NCBI GenBank assembly: GCA_030626465.1
Contig: DAOUOU010000166.1
Span: 1 to 6,191, forward strand
Direction of reading: 5' to 3'
Source of the DNA: Bacteroidales bacterium
GTDB taxonomy: Bacteria; Bacteroidota; Bacteroidia; Bacteroidales; UBA10428
DNA length: 6,191 nucleotides
Position 1 is the first letter of the stretch. Each line of letters begins with the position of its first letter. The translations under genes were made by a program, and so were the position numbers. Under the pieces are notes generated by a model. It saw nothing but the letters and a program-made list of their open reading frames with translations. It searched no databases and had not been told where the DNA came from. Below, piece after piece: positions 1-6,094 of this stretch.

Positions 1-258
1 ACTGCTGTACGTCTTTTTGCTGATGCTGTCAATTCAAAAACCAAACTCGAAAATGGCTTTGATCTGACAGATTACGACCAGCGCAGCCTGAATTTTGCAA
101 AAGACTATTCTGAAAAGCTTTTGGCTATTGATGTGAACATAGAAATCGATGAAATGCTTGATACGGGGTGGAACTTGTTTAGCAAACATTTTGAACGTGA
201 AGAAGTTGGTATCAAACAGGAATTGACAGATAAATACTGGAAGGAGAATAAAAATTAA
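1..258 (+). CDS. atpB: V-type ATP synthase subunit B, C-terminal 85 residues (5' end outside window)
   Basis: Frame 1 is open from the first base to TAA at 256-258. The 85 residues match the C-terminal helical domain of V/A-type ATPase B subunits. The stretch LTDYDQRSLNFAKDY lines up with the 'LTDxDRxYLxFADxFE' region of that family, and the later DEMLDTGWNLFS matches 'ieesLxxgWxLLs'. The end, LTDKYW, matches the usual 'I..kYy' close. B is the non-catalytic nucleotide-binding subunit that alternates with A in the cytoplasmic A3B3 head. Its P-loop-like and arginine-finger regions lie upstream of the window, so they cannot be checked. The assignment as B rather than A rests on this C-terminal pattern and on the following D-I-K genes, which sit after B in Chlamydia, Treponema and Bacteroidota clusters. 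The stop codon lies inside the first unit of an AT-rich tandem repeat. An alternative symbol is ntpB. Confidence 0.88.
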   Translation, partial: TAVRLFADAVNSKTKLENGFDLTDYDQRSLNFAKDYSEKLLAIDVNIEIDEMLDTGWNLFSKHFEREEVGIKQELTDKYWKENKN

Positions 259-286
259 TAATTAAAAATTAATAATTAAAAATTAA
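253..286. repeat. 14-bp AT-rich tandem repeat, about 2.4 copies
   Basis: The unit aattaataattaaa occurs exactly at 253-266 and 267-280, followed by a partial third copy (aattaa, 281-286). The first copy contains the last codon and the TAA stop of subunit B. Words of this kind are frequent between genes in Bacteroidota (general recollection, not checked here). No function can be assigned. Confidence 0.85.
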
Positions 287-290
287 GAAC

Positions 291-320
291 CGAAGCTTGC
301 AGGGCGAGCTGGGCGAAGCT
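291..320. repeat. GC-rich block of three cgaagct-like words able to form a hairpin, between atpB and atpD
   Basis: The words cgaagct (291-297), cgagct (305-310) and cgaagct (314-320) form a degenerate direct repeat. This GC-rich island sits between AT-rich flanks. In RNA, 294-300 (agcttgc) can pair with 304-310 (gcgagct) to give a 7-bp stem with one G.U pair and a 3-nt loop. The same left arm can instead pair with 313-320, leaving one bulged base. No T-run follows, so an intrinsic terminator on the + strand is unlikely. An RNA processing site or an inserted small repeat are possibilities (inference). Confidence 0.6.
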
Positions 321-363
321 AATTAAAATTAAATGTAACCATTAACTCGAAACTGATTTTTGA

Positions 364-963
364 ATGGCGATAAAATTTCAATACAATAAAATTTCGCTTC
401 AGGCTCTTGAAAAGCAGCTTAAAGTAAGAGTACGAGCTCTGCCTACAATGAAAAACAAGGAATCGGCTTTGAGAATTGAGGTCAAGAAAGCAAAAGACGA
501 ATCGAAGAGGCTGGATAAGGAATTGAATCAGAAAATTCAATCGTACTACAACATGATCGAACTATGGGGTGAGTTTGACACAAGTCTGGTGAGTATAGAA
601 GACGTTACCCTGGAAGTGAAAAAAATTGCCGGTGTGAAAACTCCGGTACTTGAAGGAATAGATTTTCATGTTGCCGAATTTAGTGTTTTCAACTTTCCCA
701 AGTGGTTTCTCGGAGGAATTGAGCTGATCAAGGAATTGATAAATCTGGCTATTGCACGTGAGGTATTCTCCAGAAAAATGGAACTTCTTAACTATGCGAG
801 GAAAAAGACCACCCAGAAAGTAAACCTGTTTGAAAAAGTGCAGATCCCTGGCTACGAGGATGCCATCCTTAAGATAAAGCGATTTATGGAAGATGAGGAT
901 AATTTATCCAAATCGGCCCAGAAAATAGTAAAAACCAGACAACAAGAGGAGGTAATGCAATGA
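364..963 (+). CDS. atpD: V-type ATP synthase subunit D (central rotor shaft)
   Basis: This 199-residue protein, close to the usual 200-215 of the family, is subunit D of the V/A-type ATPase. D forms the long antiparallel coiled coil inside the A3B3 head that turns with the c-ring. The N-terminal part (about 1-75) is charged, heptad-like helix that includes ALPTMKNKESALRIEV (25-40). A middle section (about 80-130) forms the globular tip. The C-terminal helix (about 130-195) carries the family hallmark ARKKTTQKVNLFEKVQIP (145-162). The ATG at 364 gives the expected N-terminus; the leader before it lacks a Shine-Dalgarno sequence, as is common in Bacteroidota. The 3' end overlaps the next gene by ATGA (960-963), implying translational coupling to subunit I. 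The 105-bp gap to atpB is unusually loose by comparison. An alternative symbol is ntpD. Confidence 0.95.
   Translation: MAIKFQYNKISLQALEKQLKVRVRALPTMKNKESALRIEVKKAKDESKRLDKELNQKIQSYYNMIELWGEFDTSLVSIEDVTLEVKKIAGVKTPVLEGIDFHVAEFSVFNFPKWFLGGIELIKELINLAIAREVFSRKMELLNYARKKTTQKVNLFEKVQIPGYEDAILKIKRFMEDEDNLSKSAQKIVKTRQQEEVMQ
944..953 (+). promoter_or_regulatory. Strong ribosome binding site for atpI
   Basis: The sequence aagaggaggt lies at 944-953, with its aggagg core at 947-952 and 7 nt between the core and the ATG at 960. It is embedded in the last codons of atpD. Other leaders in this window lack such a motif, so it supports 960 rather than the in-frame ATG at 972 as the start of subunit I. Confidence 0.75.
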
Positions 964-2960
964 TAGTCCCGATGAAAAAATACTCTTTTCTGGTTTACCA
1001 TAAAGAATATATGGATTTTCTGAATGGTATTCGAGAACTTGGTGTATTGCATGTCATAGAAAAAGAATCGGGAGAGATTGAAGACGAAGAGATGCGCCTA
1101 AGATACCAACAGGTGAGCGAACTTAATAATGCTATTAGATTCCTTTCAAAACGTGAAGTAGAAGCAAAACCTGCGGATGATGAAAAACCAGATGGGATAT
1201 CCATTCTCAATGAATTAAAAAAACTACAATCTGATCAGGAAGCTTATTACCAGAAACTTACCCAGCTTCAGAAAGAAAAATCAATCGTGGAGCCCTGGGG
1301 AAATTTTAGTTGGAATACCATAGAACAACTGAAAACTTCCGGATATGAAATAGATTTTTACATATGTCCTTCACGAAACTATGATGTTGAGTGGGAAACA
1401 AATTATAATATAGCGCAGATCAATGAAGCGGGAGGACAGAAATATTTCGTTCTTCTTTATAAAAGTGGGGAGGCTGTTGAGCTCAGTGCGGAAAAAATTA
1501 AACTGTCTGAAGTCTCTCTTTCACAGTTGAATAAATCAATCAGTGAATTAAAAGGTATCATAGAAAAAACAGAAGAATTATACGACGATTTTTCTGCCCG
1601 CTATCTTAAATTATTTGAAGAAACCAGGCAAAAAATCAATAGTGAGCTGAACCTTGATAAGGTGTTATTAAATACCCGGAAAGAGGCAGAAGAAAAACTG
1701 ATGCTTCTGGAGGGTTGGGTGCCAACTGAAAAGGAAGAAATAATTATTAATTTCCTTGAAAACTTAAGTATATATTATCAAATCGGGAAAGCTACCCCGA
1801 AAGATGATATACCTGTTCTTTTGAAGAACCGAAAATTTCCGAGATTGTTTGAATCCATTGGCGAATTGTACTCCTTGCCTGATTATAAAGAGATGGATCT
1901 TACTCCTTTCTTTGCACCATTTTTTATGCTTTTCTTTGGCTTTTGCCTTGGTGATGCCGGTTATGGTCTGTTATTCATTCTTGGAGCTACCTATTTTAAA
2001 TACAAAGCAGATAAGAAACTTAAACCTTTGCTTACTCTGGTTCAATTCTTAGGCTTTGCAACAGTATTATTTGGAACAATTACCGGAACAATTTTCGGAA
2101 TGAATCTGATCGATTCCGGCTATACTATCACCGAACAATCCCTTGTAATTCTTCAACAGCAAAATATATCTGCCGATGTTATTGATAAATTGCAGGTTCT
2201 TTTAAATACCCATGTTGATAGTAAACTTGCGTTCCAGGAGAAATTAAATAAAATCTTTCAGGGAAGTCTTTCTGCAGGTCATCAAAAGGTAATATTGAGG
2301 TATGCAGAAAGTGATTTCCCTGTTCTGAACTCTTTCAGATACCTTCTTCTTGATCCTAATAAAATGTTTAATCTGGCACTGGCACTTGGGGCCATCCAAA
2401 TTATTTTCGGTATGTTTATTAAAGCCTTCAATCAGGTCCGAATGTTTGGCTACAGGTATGCCTTCTCAACCATTGGATGGTTGTTTTTAATACTTGGTGG
2501 AGGTACGCTTTATCTTTTAAACACATCGGCGACGCTTGATGCCAAAATGGCAAAAAACATTTTTATTATAGTATTGGTTATAAGCAGTCTGGGTATATAT
2601 TTCTTCAACGATCCGAAACGTAATATTCTGGTAAATTTTGGTGCCGGACTTTGGGATACATACAATATGGTCACTGGCATACTTGGTGATTTATTATCTT
2701 ATATCCGCCTGTTTGCATTAGGCATATCAAGTGCTATCTTAGGATTTGTATTTAATGAATTAGCAATGAATATGAGCCCTGATTTGCCTGTTGTGAAACA
2801 ACTGGTCTTCATAATTATTCTGCTGGTTGGGCACGGCATAAACATATTTATGTCTGGCCTGGGAGCATTTGTTCATCCTTTGCGATTAACCTTTGTGGAA
2901 TTTTACAAAAACGCCGGGTACATTGGCGGCGGGAAAAAATATAATCCTTTTAGCAAATAA
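960..2960 (+). CDS. atpI: V-type ATP synthase subunit I (membrane stator, homologue of eukaryotic subunit a)
   Basis: This 666-residue protein supplies the ion half-channels next to the c-ring and anchors the peripheral stalks. The cytoplasmic N-terminal part (about 1-310) starts MIVPMKKYSFLVYHKEY, as in the family, and holds long charged coiled-coil stretches (about 60-110 and 180-250). From residue 312 the protein is strongly hydrophobic, with about eight membrane segments. FGFCLGDAGYG (D332) is the conserved start of this domain. R583, in LLSYIRLFALGISSA, corresponds to the essential arginine of subunit a ('YLRLWAL' in eukaryotes). A second conserved block has GHG (H625) and VHPLRLTFVEFY (H639, R642, E647), and the C-terminus reads GGGKKYNPF. 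A roughly 85-residue hydrophilic stretch (about 385-468) separates two membrane segments. Length and motifs show an intact gene. Translation is probably coupled to atpD by the ATGA overlap. An alternative symbol is ntpI. Confidence 0.96.
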   Translation: MIVPMKKYSFLVYHKEYMDFLNGIRELGVLHVIEKESGEIEDEEMRLRYQQVSELNNAIRFLSKREVEAKPADDEKPDGISILNELKKLQSDQEAYYQKLTQLQKEKSIVEPWGNFSWNTIEQLKTSGYEIDFYICPSRNYDVEWETNYNIAQINEAGGQKYFVLLYKSGEAVELSAEKIKLSEVSLSQLNKSISELKGIIEKTEELYDDFSARYLKLFEETRQKINSELNLDKVLLNTRKEAEEKLMLLEGWVPTEKEEIIINFLENLSIYYQIGKATPKDDIPVLLKNRKFPRLFESIGELYSLPDYKEMDLTPFFAPFFMLFFGFCLGDAGYGLLFILGATYFKYKADKKLKPLLTLVQFLGFATVLFGTITGTIFGMNLIDSGYTITEQSLVILQQQNISADVIDKLQVLLNTHVDSKLAFQEKLNKIFQGSLSAGHQKVILRYAESDFPVLNSFRYLLLDPNKMFNLALALGAIQIIFGMFIKAFNQVRMFGYRYAFSTIGWLFLILGGGTLYLLNTSATLDAKMAKNIFIIVLVISSLGIYFFNDPKRNILVNFGAGLWDTYNMVTGILGDLLSYIRLFALGISSAILGFVFNELAMNMSPDLPVVKQLVFIIILLVGHGINIFMSGLGAFVHPLRLTFVEFYKNAGYIGGGKKYNPFSK

Positions 2961-3004
2961 ATGCAATTAATAACAGTAAAATTTAAACATAAACACAATT
3001 CATT

Positions 3005-3451
3005 ATGCAACCTATTATTTTAGCTTATATTGGTGTCGGTTTGATGATTGGATTAGCCGGAATCGGCAGTGCCTTTGGCACATCAATGGGCGGTAATGCT
3101 GCTGTTGGAGCCCTGAAAAAAAACAGCGATGCGTTTGGTAGTTATCTTGTACTAAGTGCACTTCCCGGAACACAGGGTTTGTATGGATTTATGGGGTACT
3201 TTTTAATGAAAGTTCATTTAGTTGAAGGAATGGATTGGTCACATGCTGCTGCCATTTTCGGAGCCGGTCTGGCTTTAGGATTTGTGGCTTTGCTGTCTGC
3301 TATCCGCCAGGGTCAGGTATGCGCAAACGGTATTGCCAGTATTGGCGCGGGCAATGATGTTTTCGGAAATACGCTTATTCTGGCTGTATTCCCCGAGCTA
3401 TATGCAATTATTGCATTCGCTGCAACATTCCTTATCAACGGTTCGCTTTAA
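3005..3451 (+). CDS. atpK: V-type ATP synthase subunit K (c-ring proteolipid), predicted Na+-binding
   Basis: The 148-residue protein is almost wholly hydrophobic and built of two helical hairpins (four membrane helices), like E. hirae NtpK (about 156). Both halves show the glycine-rich inner helix (GLAGIGSAFGTSMGG, 17-30; AAAIFGAGLALG, 81-92). The ion-carrying glutamate is E131 in AVFPELYAII, in the second hairpin. The first hairpin has Q57 at the equivalent place, in LPGTQGLYGF (53-62). Residues matching the NtpK Na+ ligands are all present: L53, T56, Q57, Q102 and E131 (NtpK L61, T64, Q65, Q110, E139), plus Y60 matching Y68. This suggests a Na+-coupled ring (inference). The gene lies 44 bp after atpI and ends before a terminator, so it closes the operon. 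The ATG at 3005 has an A-rich leader without a Shine-Dalgarno sequence. An alternative symbol is ntpK. Confidence 0.95.
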   Translation: MQPIILAYIGVGLMIGLAGIGSAFGTSMGGNAAVGALKKNSDAFGSYLVLSALPGTQGLYGFMGYFLMKVHLVEGMDWSHAAAIFGAGLALGFVALLSAIRQGQVCANGIASIGAGNDVFGNTLILAVFPELYAIIAFAATFLINGSL

Positions 3452-3476
3452 AAAATAATATTGCATTTGCTGTATT

Positions 3477-3519
3477 AAGTCCAGCTGAAATTAACTATTT
3501 TTCAGTTGGATTTTAATTT
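3477..3519 (+). terminator. Intrinsic terminator closing the V-ATPase operon
   Basis: The arms tccagctgaaa (3480-3490) and tttcagttgga (3500-3510) pair over 11 bp with a single G.U, around a 9-nt loop. The stem can grow outward by a further G.U and two A-T pairs to 3477/3513. A T-rich tail, ttttaattt, occupies 3511-3519. It lies 25 bp after the atpK stop and directly before the next gene, so the DUF456 gene probably needs read-through or a promoter overlapping this structure. Confidence 0.75.
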
Positions 3520-3525
3520 GACACA

Positions 3526-4035
3526 ATGGATTATTTATTACTTGTCCTTTCAGTTATAATTATGCTTCTGGGCTTTATTGGCTGCCTGCTGCCAGCATTA
3601 CCCGGACCACCACTCAGTTTTGTCGGGGTGCTCCTTATCCATTTTACAAAGTTTGCCGATTTCACTGCCGGAGAACTCCTATTCTTGGGTTTGCTGGCCT
3701 TAATTGTACAGATCCTTGATTATTTTGTACCGGCATGGGGAACAAGAAAGTTTGGAGGATCCAAATACGGAGCCTGGGGGAGTATTCTTGGGCTTATTGC
3801 CGGACTGTTTTTCCTTCCTGCCATAGGTCCCTTTGGAATCATTACAATTCTTGGAGGACCTTTTGTTGGCGCTCTTATAGGAGAAAAAATTGCCGGTAAA
3901 GATTCAAATTCTGCATTGCGTGCTGCTTTTGGTTCATTTATTGGATTCCTTGCAGGAACCTTTATGAAGCTCGTATGTTCATCTGTTATTACGGTGTATT
4001 ATGTCAGGGAAATAATACAACATATTAAGCAATAG
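3526..4035 (+). CDS. DUF456 family integral membrane protein
   Basis: This 169-residue, very hydrophobic protein belongs to the DUF456 family (function not known). Recognisable family blocks are GCLLPALPGPPLSF (19-32), the conserved DYFVPAWGTRKFGGSKYG (65-82), and a glycine-rich second half (GLIAGLFFLPAIGPFG, GGPFVGALIGEKIAGK, and AAFGSFIGFLAGTFMKL). The last of these resembles a glycine-zipper membrane segment. About five or six hydrophobic segments are visible, spanning most of 2-165. Length is typical for the family. The ATG at 3526 follows the operon terminator by only a few bases and has no clear Shine-Dalgarno sequence. The downstream CAP gene starts 1 bp after its stop, so the two are probably co-transcribed and translationally coupled. 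A transport or envelope role is possible, but nothing in the sequence shows one. Confidence 0.85.
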   Translation: MDYLLLVLSVIIMLLGFIGCLLPALPGPPLSFVGVLLIHFTKFADFTAGELLFLGLLALIVQILDYFVPAWGTRKFGGSKYGAWGSILGLIAGLFFLPAIGPFGIITILGGPFVGALIGEKIAGKDSNSALRAAFGSFIGFLAGTFMKLVCSSVITVYYVREIIQHIKQ

Positions 4036-4036
4036 G

Positions 4037-4720
4037 ATGATACTTGATTTTAAATATTCTTTACTATTTCTATTAACCGGTTTTTCTGTAGAAACCTTTT
4101 CACAGCCAGATTTCTATTCCTATTCTTTAAAAGGTTTCAGAAAGGCTGAACCATTTAATGAAACAATTGATTTGGAGAATCCTGATCTAAATAGATTAAA
4201 TGCTGTCGCTTTCTATCTTACAAATGAGCAACGCAAAAAAAAGAACCTCAACGAATTAACTTTCAGCGCCAAACTTGAGGAATCTGCGACTATTCATTCT
4301 GAAAGTATGGTGAAATATAATTATTTCGATCATCGTAATCCTAAATCAAAGAAACTCCGCAATCCAAATGATCGTGCACGTTTTGTTGGTATATCCAATC
4401 CGTACCTGGCTGAAAATATAGTCGAATCATTTGTTCTAAGGTATAAAGCAGGTGATGAAGTGTATCCGGGAGAAAAAGGTGTTTTTCGTTACAATCCGAA
4501 TGACGAACCTATTAAAGCTCATACTTATCTCAGTCTTGGTGAAAGCATGATGGATCGTTGGATGAATTCACCCTTTCACCGTGATAATATTTTATTAAAA
4601 AAGGCCGTTCAACTGGGATGCGGGACAGCCTTTTATCTGAAAGAAGATTTTAATGATATGCCTGCTGTTATCGCTACACAGAACTTTCAATCGTATGAGT
4701 ATGTAAGAGTAAATGAATAA
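4037..4720 (+). CDS. Secreted CAP (SCP/PR-1-like) domain protein
   Basis: The 227-residue protein starts with a short hydrophobic segment (about 7-18, YSLLFLLTGFSV) that looks like a signal peptide, possibly cleaved after TFS (22). The charged start is weak, so export is likely but not certain. The CAP domain runs from about 55 to 220. Visible signatures are the helix with TNEQRKKKNLNELTFSAKL and ATIHSESM (H87), FDH (97-99), AEN (125-127), RWMNSPFHRDNIL (174-186, H181) and the closing QNF (215-217). H87 and H181 with the nearby acidic residues match the conserved CAP cavity that can bind metal. Bacterial members (YkwD-like) are mostly uncharacterised, and neither enzymatic activity nor a substrate can be read from sequence. 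An insertion of about 35 residues (about 130-165) separates AEN from the second histidine block. The start at 4037 is 1 bp after the DUF456 stop, with no other nearby start. Confidence 0.87.
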   Translation: MILDFKYSLLFLLTGFSVETFSQPDFYSYSLKGFRKAEPFNETIDLENPDLNRLNAVAFYLTNEQRKKKNLNELTFSAKLEESATIHSESMVKYNYFDHRNPKSKKLRNPNDRARFVGISNPYLAENIVESFVLRYKAGDEVYPGEKGVFRYNPNDEPIKAHTYLSLGESMMDRWMNSPFHRDNILLKKAVQLGCGTAFYLKEDFNDMPAVIATQNFQSYEYVRVNE

Positions 4721-4721
4721 C

Positions 4722-4740
4722 GGCATACTAAAGCTATGCC
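4722..4740. terminator. Weak hairpin between convergent genes, possible bidirectional terminator
   Basis: ggcata (4722-4727) and tatgcc (4735-4740) form a perfect 6-bp stem with a 7-nt loop. It sits in the 26-bp gap between the CAP stop and the RRM stop. Its position suits a shared terminator, but neither strand has a proper T-run. The word catacta is also directly repeated (4724-4730 and 4740-4746). Confidence 0.4.
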
Positions 4741-4746
4741 ATACTA

Positions 4747-5019
4747 TCATGCATGAACAGCAGTTGCGATCCTAACCTTATTGGTATGCGCTCTTAAAAC
4801 CCTTAAATTTCGGCCGGCAATAGTTTTGCCATCTAGAGTTTTAATTGCTTCCATTGCCTCTTTTTTACTTGGCATATCCAGAAAACCAAAACCTTTGGAT
4901 TTACCTGTTCTTTTGTCGCGAATAAGCTTAATGACTTCTACCTTCCCGATTACCTCGAAGATTTTTCTTAACTCGTCTTCACCGAGAGAGTAATTGATGT
5001 TGCCAATGTAAATTGTCAT
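4747..5019 (-). CDS. Single-RRM RNA-binding protein
   Basis: This 90-residue protein is one RNA recognition motif with a short basic tail. RNP2 is IYIGNI (3-8) and RNP1 is KGFGFLDM (42-49). The RNA-stacking aromatics Y4, F44 and F46 are all kept. The beta-alpha-beta-beta-alpha-beta order is complete by about residue 77, ending with GRNLRVLRA (69-77). The tail (78-90) is short, without the glycine-rich extension of cyanobacterial Rbp proteins. Small RRM proteins are common in Bacteroidota and some act in post-transcriptional control of surface genes; the target of this one is unknown. I chose ATG at 5019 because family members begin two or three residues before RNP2. A TTG at 5052 would add 11 residues that look non-homologous. 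It converges on the CAP gene. Confidence 0.93.
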   Translation of the reverse strand: MTIYIGNINYSLGEDELRKIFEVIGKVEVIKLIRDKRTGKSKGFGFLDMPSKKEAMEAIKTLDGKTIAGRNLRVLRAHTNKVRIATAVHA

Positions 5020-5070
5020 GGCGGTATTTTTGAAATGATTAGATAAATACAAGTTAAGAAATTAATTTCT

Positions 5071-5102
5071 CAAATAATAATTTTCATTGAAGAAATTGAC
5101 AA
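5071..5102 (-). promoter_or_regulatory. Candidate Bacteroidota-type promoter for the RRM gene
   Basis: Reading the minus strand, TTG (complement of 5100-5102) is followed by 20 bp and then TATTATTTG (complement of 5071-5079). This resembles the Bacteroidota -33 TTTG / -7 TAnnTTTG pattern, with one extra base inside the -7 box. Transcription would start near 5063, giving a leader of about 45 nt. It is a by-eye match in AT-rich DNA, so chance is a real alternative. Confidence 0.35.
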
Positions 5103-5108
5103 TCAGAA

Positions 5109-5153
5109 CAGTTACAGCATCGCTTTATCTAAGCGTAACAATAGTTACAGCAT
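5109..5153. repeat. Repeated agttacagcat with competing small hairpins upstream of the RRM gene
   Basis: agttacagcat occurs at 5110-5120 and again at 5143-5153, 33 bp apart. Between them cgctt (5121-5125) and aagcg (5131-5135) form a stem with a 5-nt loop. gtaac (5135-5139) can pair with gttac at 5144-5148 (4-nt loop) or with gttac at 5111-5115, and the first of these shares base 5135 with the cgctt stem. The block lies just upstream of the candidate minus-strand promoter, so it could be a protein-binding site in DNA rather than an RNA leader. Confidence 0.5.
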
Positions 5154-5335
5154 GCATGAAAAAATTCAGACCTAGTATAAATAAAAATATATACCAGGCT
5201 AAGCCTTGAACAACTCGTCTTATTAAACTGTATTTTATGTTACTTAAACCGGAATAATATGCAGTAGGTCAAATATTAAAATAATACAGGAACTAACCCA
5301 TTCAAGCTTCGTATATTTAACCAAAATTTTAGGAT

Positions 5336-6022
5336 ATGAAGCGTACTTTTTTACTTTTTTCAATGATTCTGGTGTTGGTGTCGTGTGAGGAAAAAAGAAA
5401 TGAGGGAATATACAACCAGGGAAGGTTAGAGTACAAAATTACTTATCTCAATGCAGAAGAAGATAATTATGATCCTTCCTTTCTTCCAAAGAAAATGGTT
5501 CTTGAATTTAACCAGGATTATTGCATCAATAACATTGATGGCTTCATGGGTTTTTTTAAGCTTGGGAATATCACCTATTTTAAAAATAAAAAAGTAAAAA
5601 CACACCTTAAAGTGCTTGATAAAAATTATGCATTTATCGGAGGGAAAAACGAAATGATGTGTTGTTTTGGTTGCATGGAGGGAATGGAAATTAATGAAGA
5701 TACCACTACTTTCTACCTAGCCGGTTTAAAATCCAAAAAAGTAAGAATCAGTTTTAATAACAGTGATGAGATTTTTGATATTTACTATACCAATGAAATA
5801 AATCTTAATAGGCCAAATGTCACAAATCCTTATCATGACATTGGTGGTGTGCTTACAAAGTTTCGCCTGATAATGGGCCCTTACCTCATGCAGTTCACGG
5901 CAACTAAATTCGATCCTGATTTCACACCAAAGGAAGAAATGAAAATACCTGATAAGGCAACCATTGTAAACCGCCCGGAAATGATTGCAATCCTTAATCG
6001 TTTAATGGTCCAGAATCAATAG
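5336..6022 (+). CDS. Lipoprotein of unknown function, Bacteroidota type (GLPGLI/DUF4412-like fold suspected)
   Basis: The 228-residue protein has a lipoprotein signal peptide: KR at 2-3, a hydrophobic core, and the lipobox LVSC with C17 as the lipidated cysteine, followed by EEK. It should be anchored in the envelope. The mature part starts with GIYNQGRLEYKITYLNAE (24-41), the opening beta-strand pattern of many Bacteroidota proteins of the GLPGLI/DUF4412 kind. It continues with LPKKMVLEFNQDY (50-62), FYLAGLKSKKVRISF (126-140), and DIYYTNEI (148-155). It ends with FTPKEEMKIPDKATIVNRPEMIAIL (196-220), a typical closing segment of such proteins. The family assignment is from memory of pattern, not a search. 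An unusual cluster MMCCFGCMEGM (107-117) has C109, C110 and C113; with C63 it could form disulfides or bind metal (inference). The ATG at 5336 gives the best signal peptide. No obvious partner lies beside it, and no clear terminator follows. Confidence 0.75.
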   Translation: MKRTFLLFSMILVLVSCEEKRNEGIYNQGRLEYKITYLNAEEDNYDPSFLPKKMVLEFNQDYCINNIDGFMGFFKLGNITYFKNKKVKTHLKVLDKNYAFIGGKNEMMCCFGCMEGMEINEDTTTFYLAGLKSKKVRISFNNSDEIFDIYYTNEINLNRPNVTNPYHDIGGVLTKFRLIMGPYLMQFTATKFDPDFTPKEEMKIPDKATIVNRPEMIAILNRLMVQNQ

Positions 6023-6094
6023 GAATCATATACTATATTTTTAATTTGCTGTGCGTGATCTGCAGTACGATGCAATTCAATCAAATCTTTGATG

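Larger units (their letters stand above)
5020..5335. other. Divergent intergenic region between the RRM and lipoprotein genes
   Basis: These 316 bp separate two divergently transcribed genes and hold no gene I can support. Besides the candidate promoter and the agttacagcat repeats, there is a palindrome, aggct-a-agcct, at 5196-5206. A very AT-rich stretch lies at 5173-5193. A TTG at 5206-5208 followed 22 bp later by tattttatg is a weak promoter-like pair for the lipoprotein gene. Catgcatgaa at 5151-5160 also occurs at the far end of the RRM gene (4748-4757). Confidence 0.6.

Noticed and set aside
319..540. Minus-strand open frame opposite the start of atpD
   Set aside because: It overlaps a confidently assigned gene and its composition is that of an antisense shadow of a coiled-coil protein.
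852..1210. Two minus-strand open frames across the atpD-atpI junction
   Set aside because: Both lie opposite conserved coding sequence and resemble no known protein.
1849..2052. A + strand frame inside atpI
   Set aside because: It is out of frame with a strongly conserved membrane region of atpI and has no supporting signal.
3513..3526. ttaatttg before the DUF456 start as a -7 promoter box
   Set aside because: No TTG at the expected distance upstream, and it is part of the terminator tail.
4781..4993. A + strand frame opposite the RRM gene
   Set aside because: The minus-strand RRM with intact RNP1 and RNP2 explains the sequence.
5017..5052. Longer RRM protein starting at TTG 5052
   Set aside because: The 11 extra residues do not fit the family, which starts just before RNP2, and ATG at 5019 is available.
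6028..6048. Terminator after the lipoprotein gene
   Set aside because: atata/tatat around a single base cannot form a usable hairpin, although a T-rich run follows.
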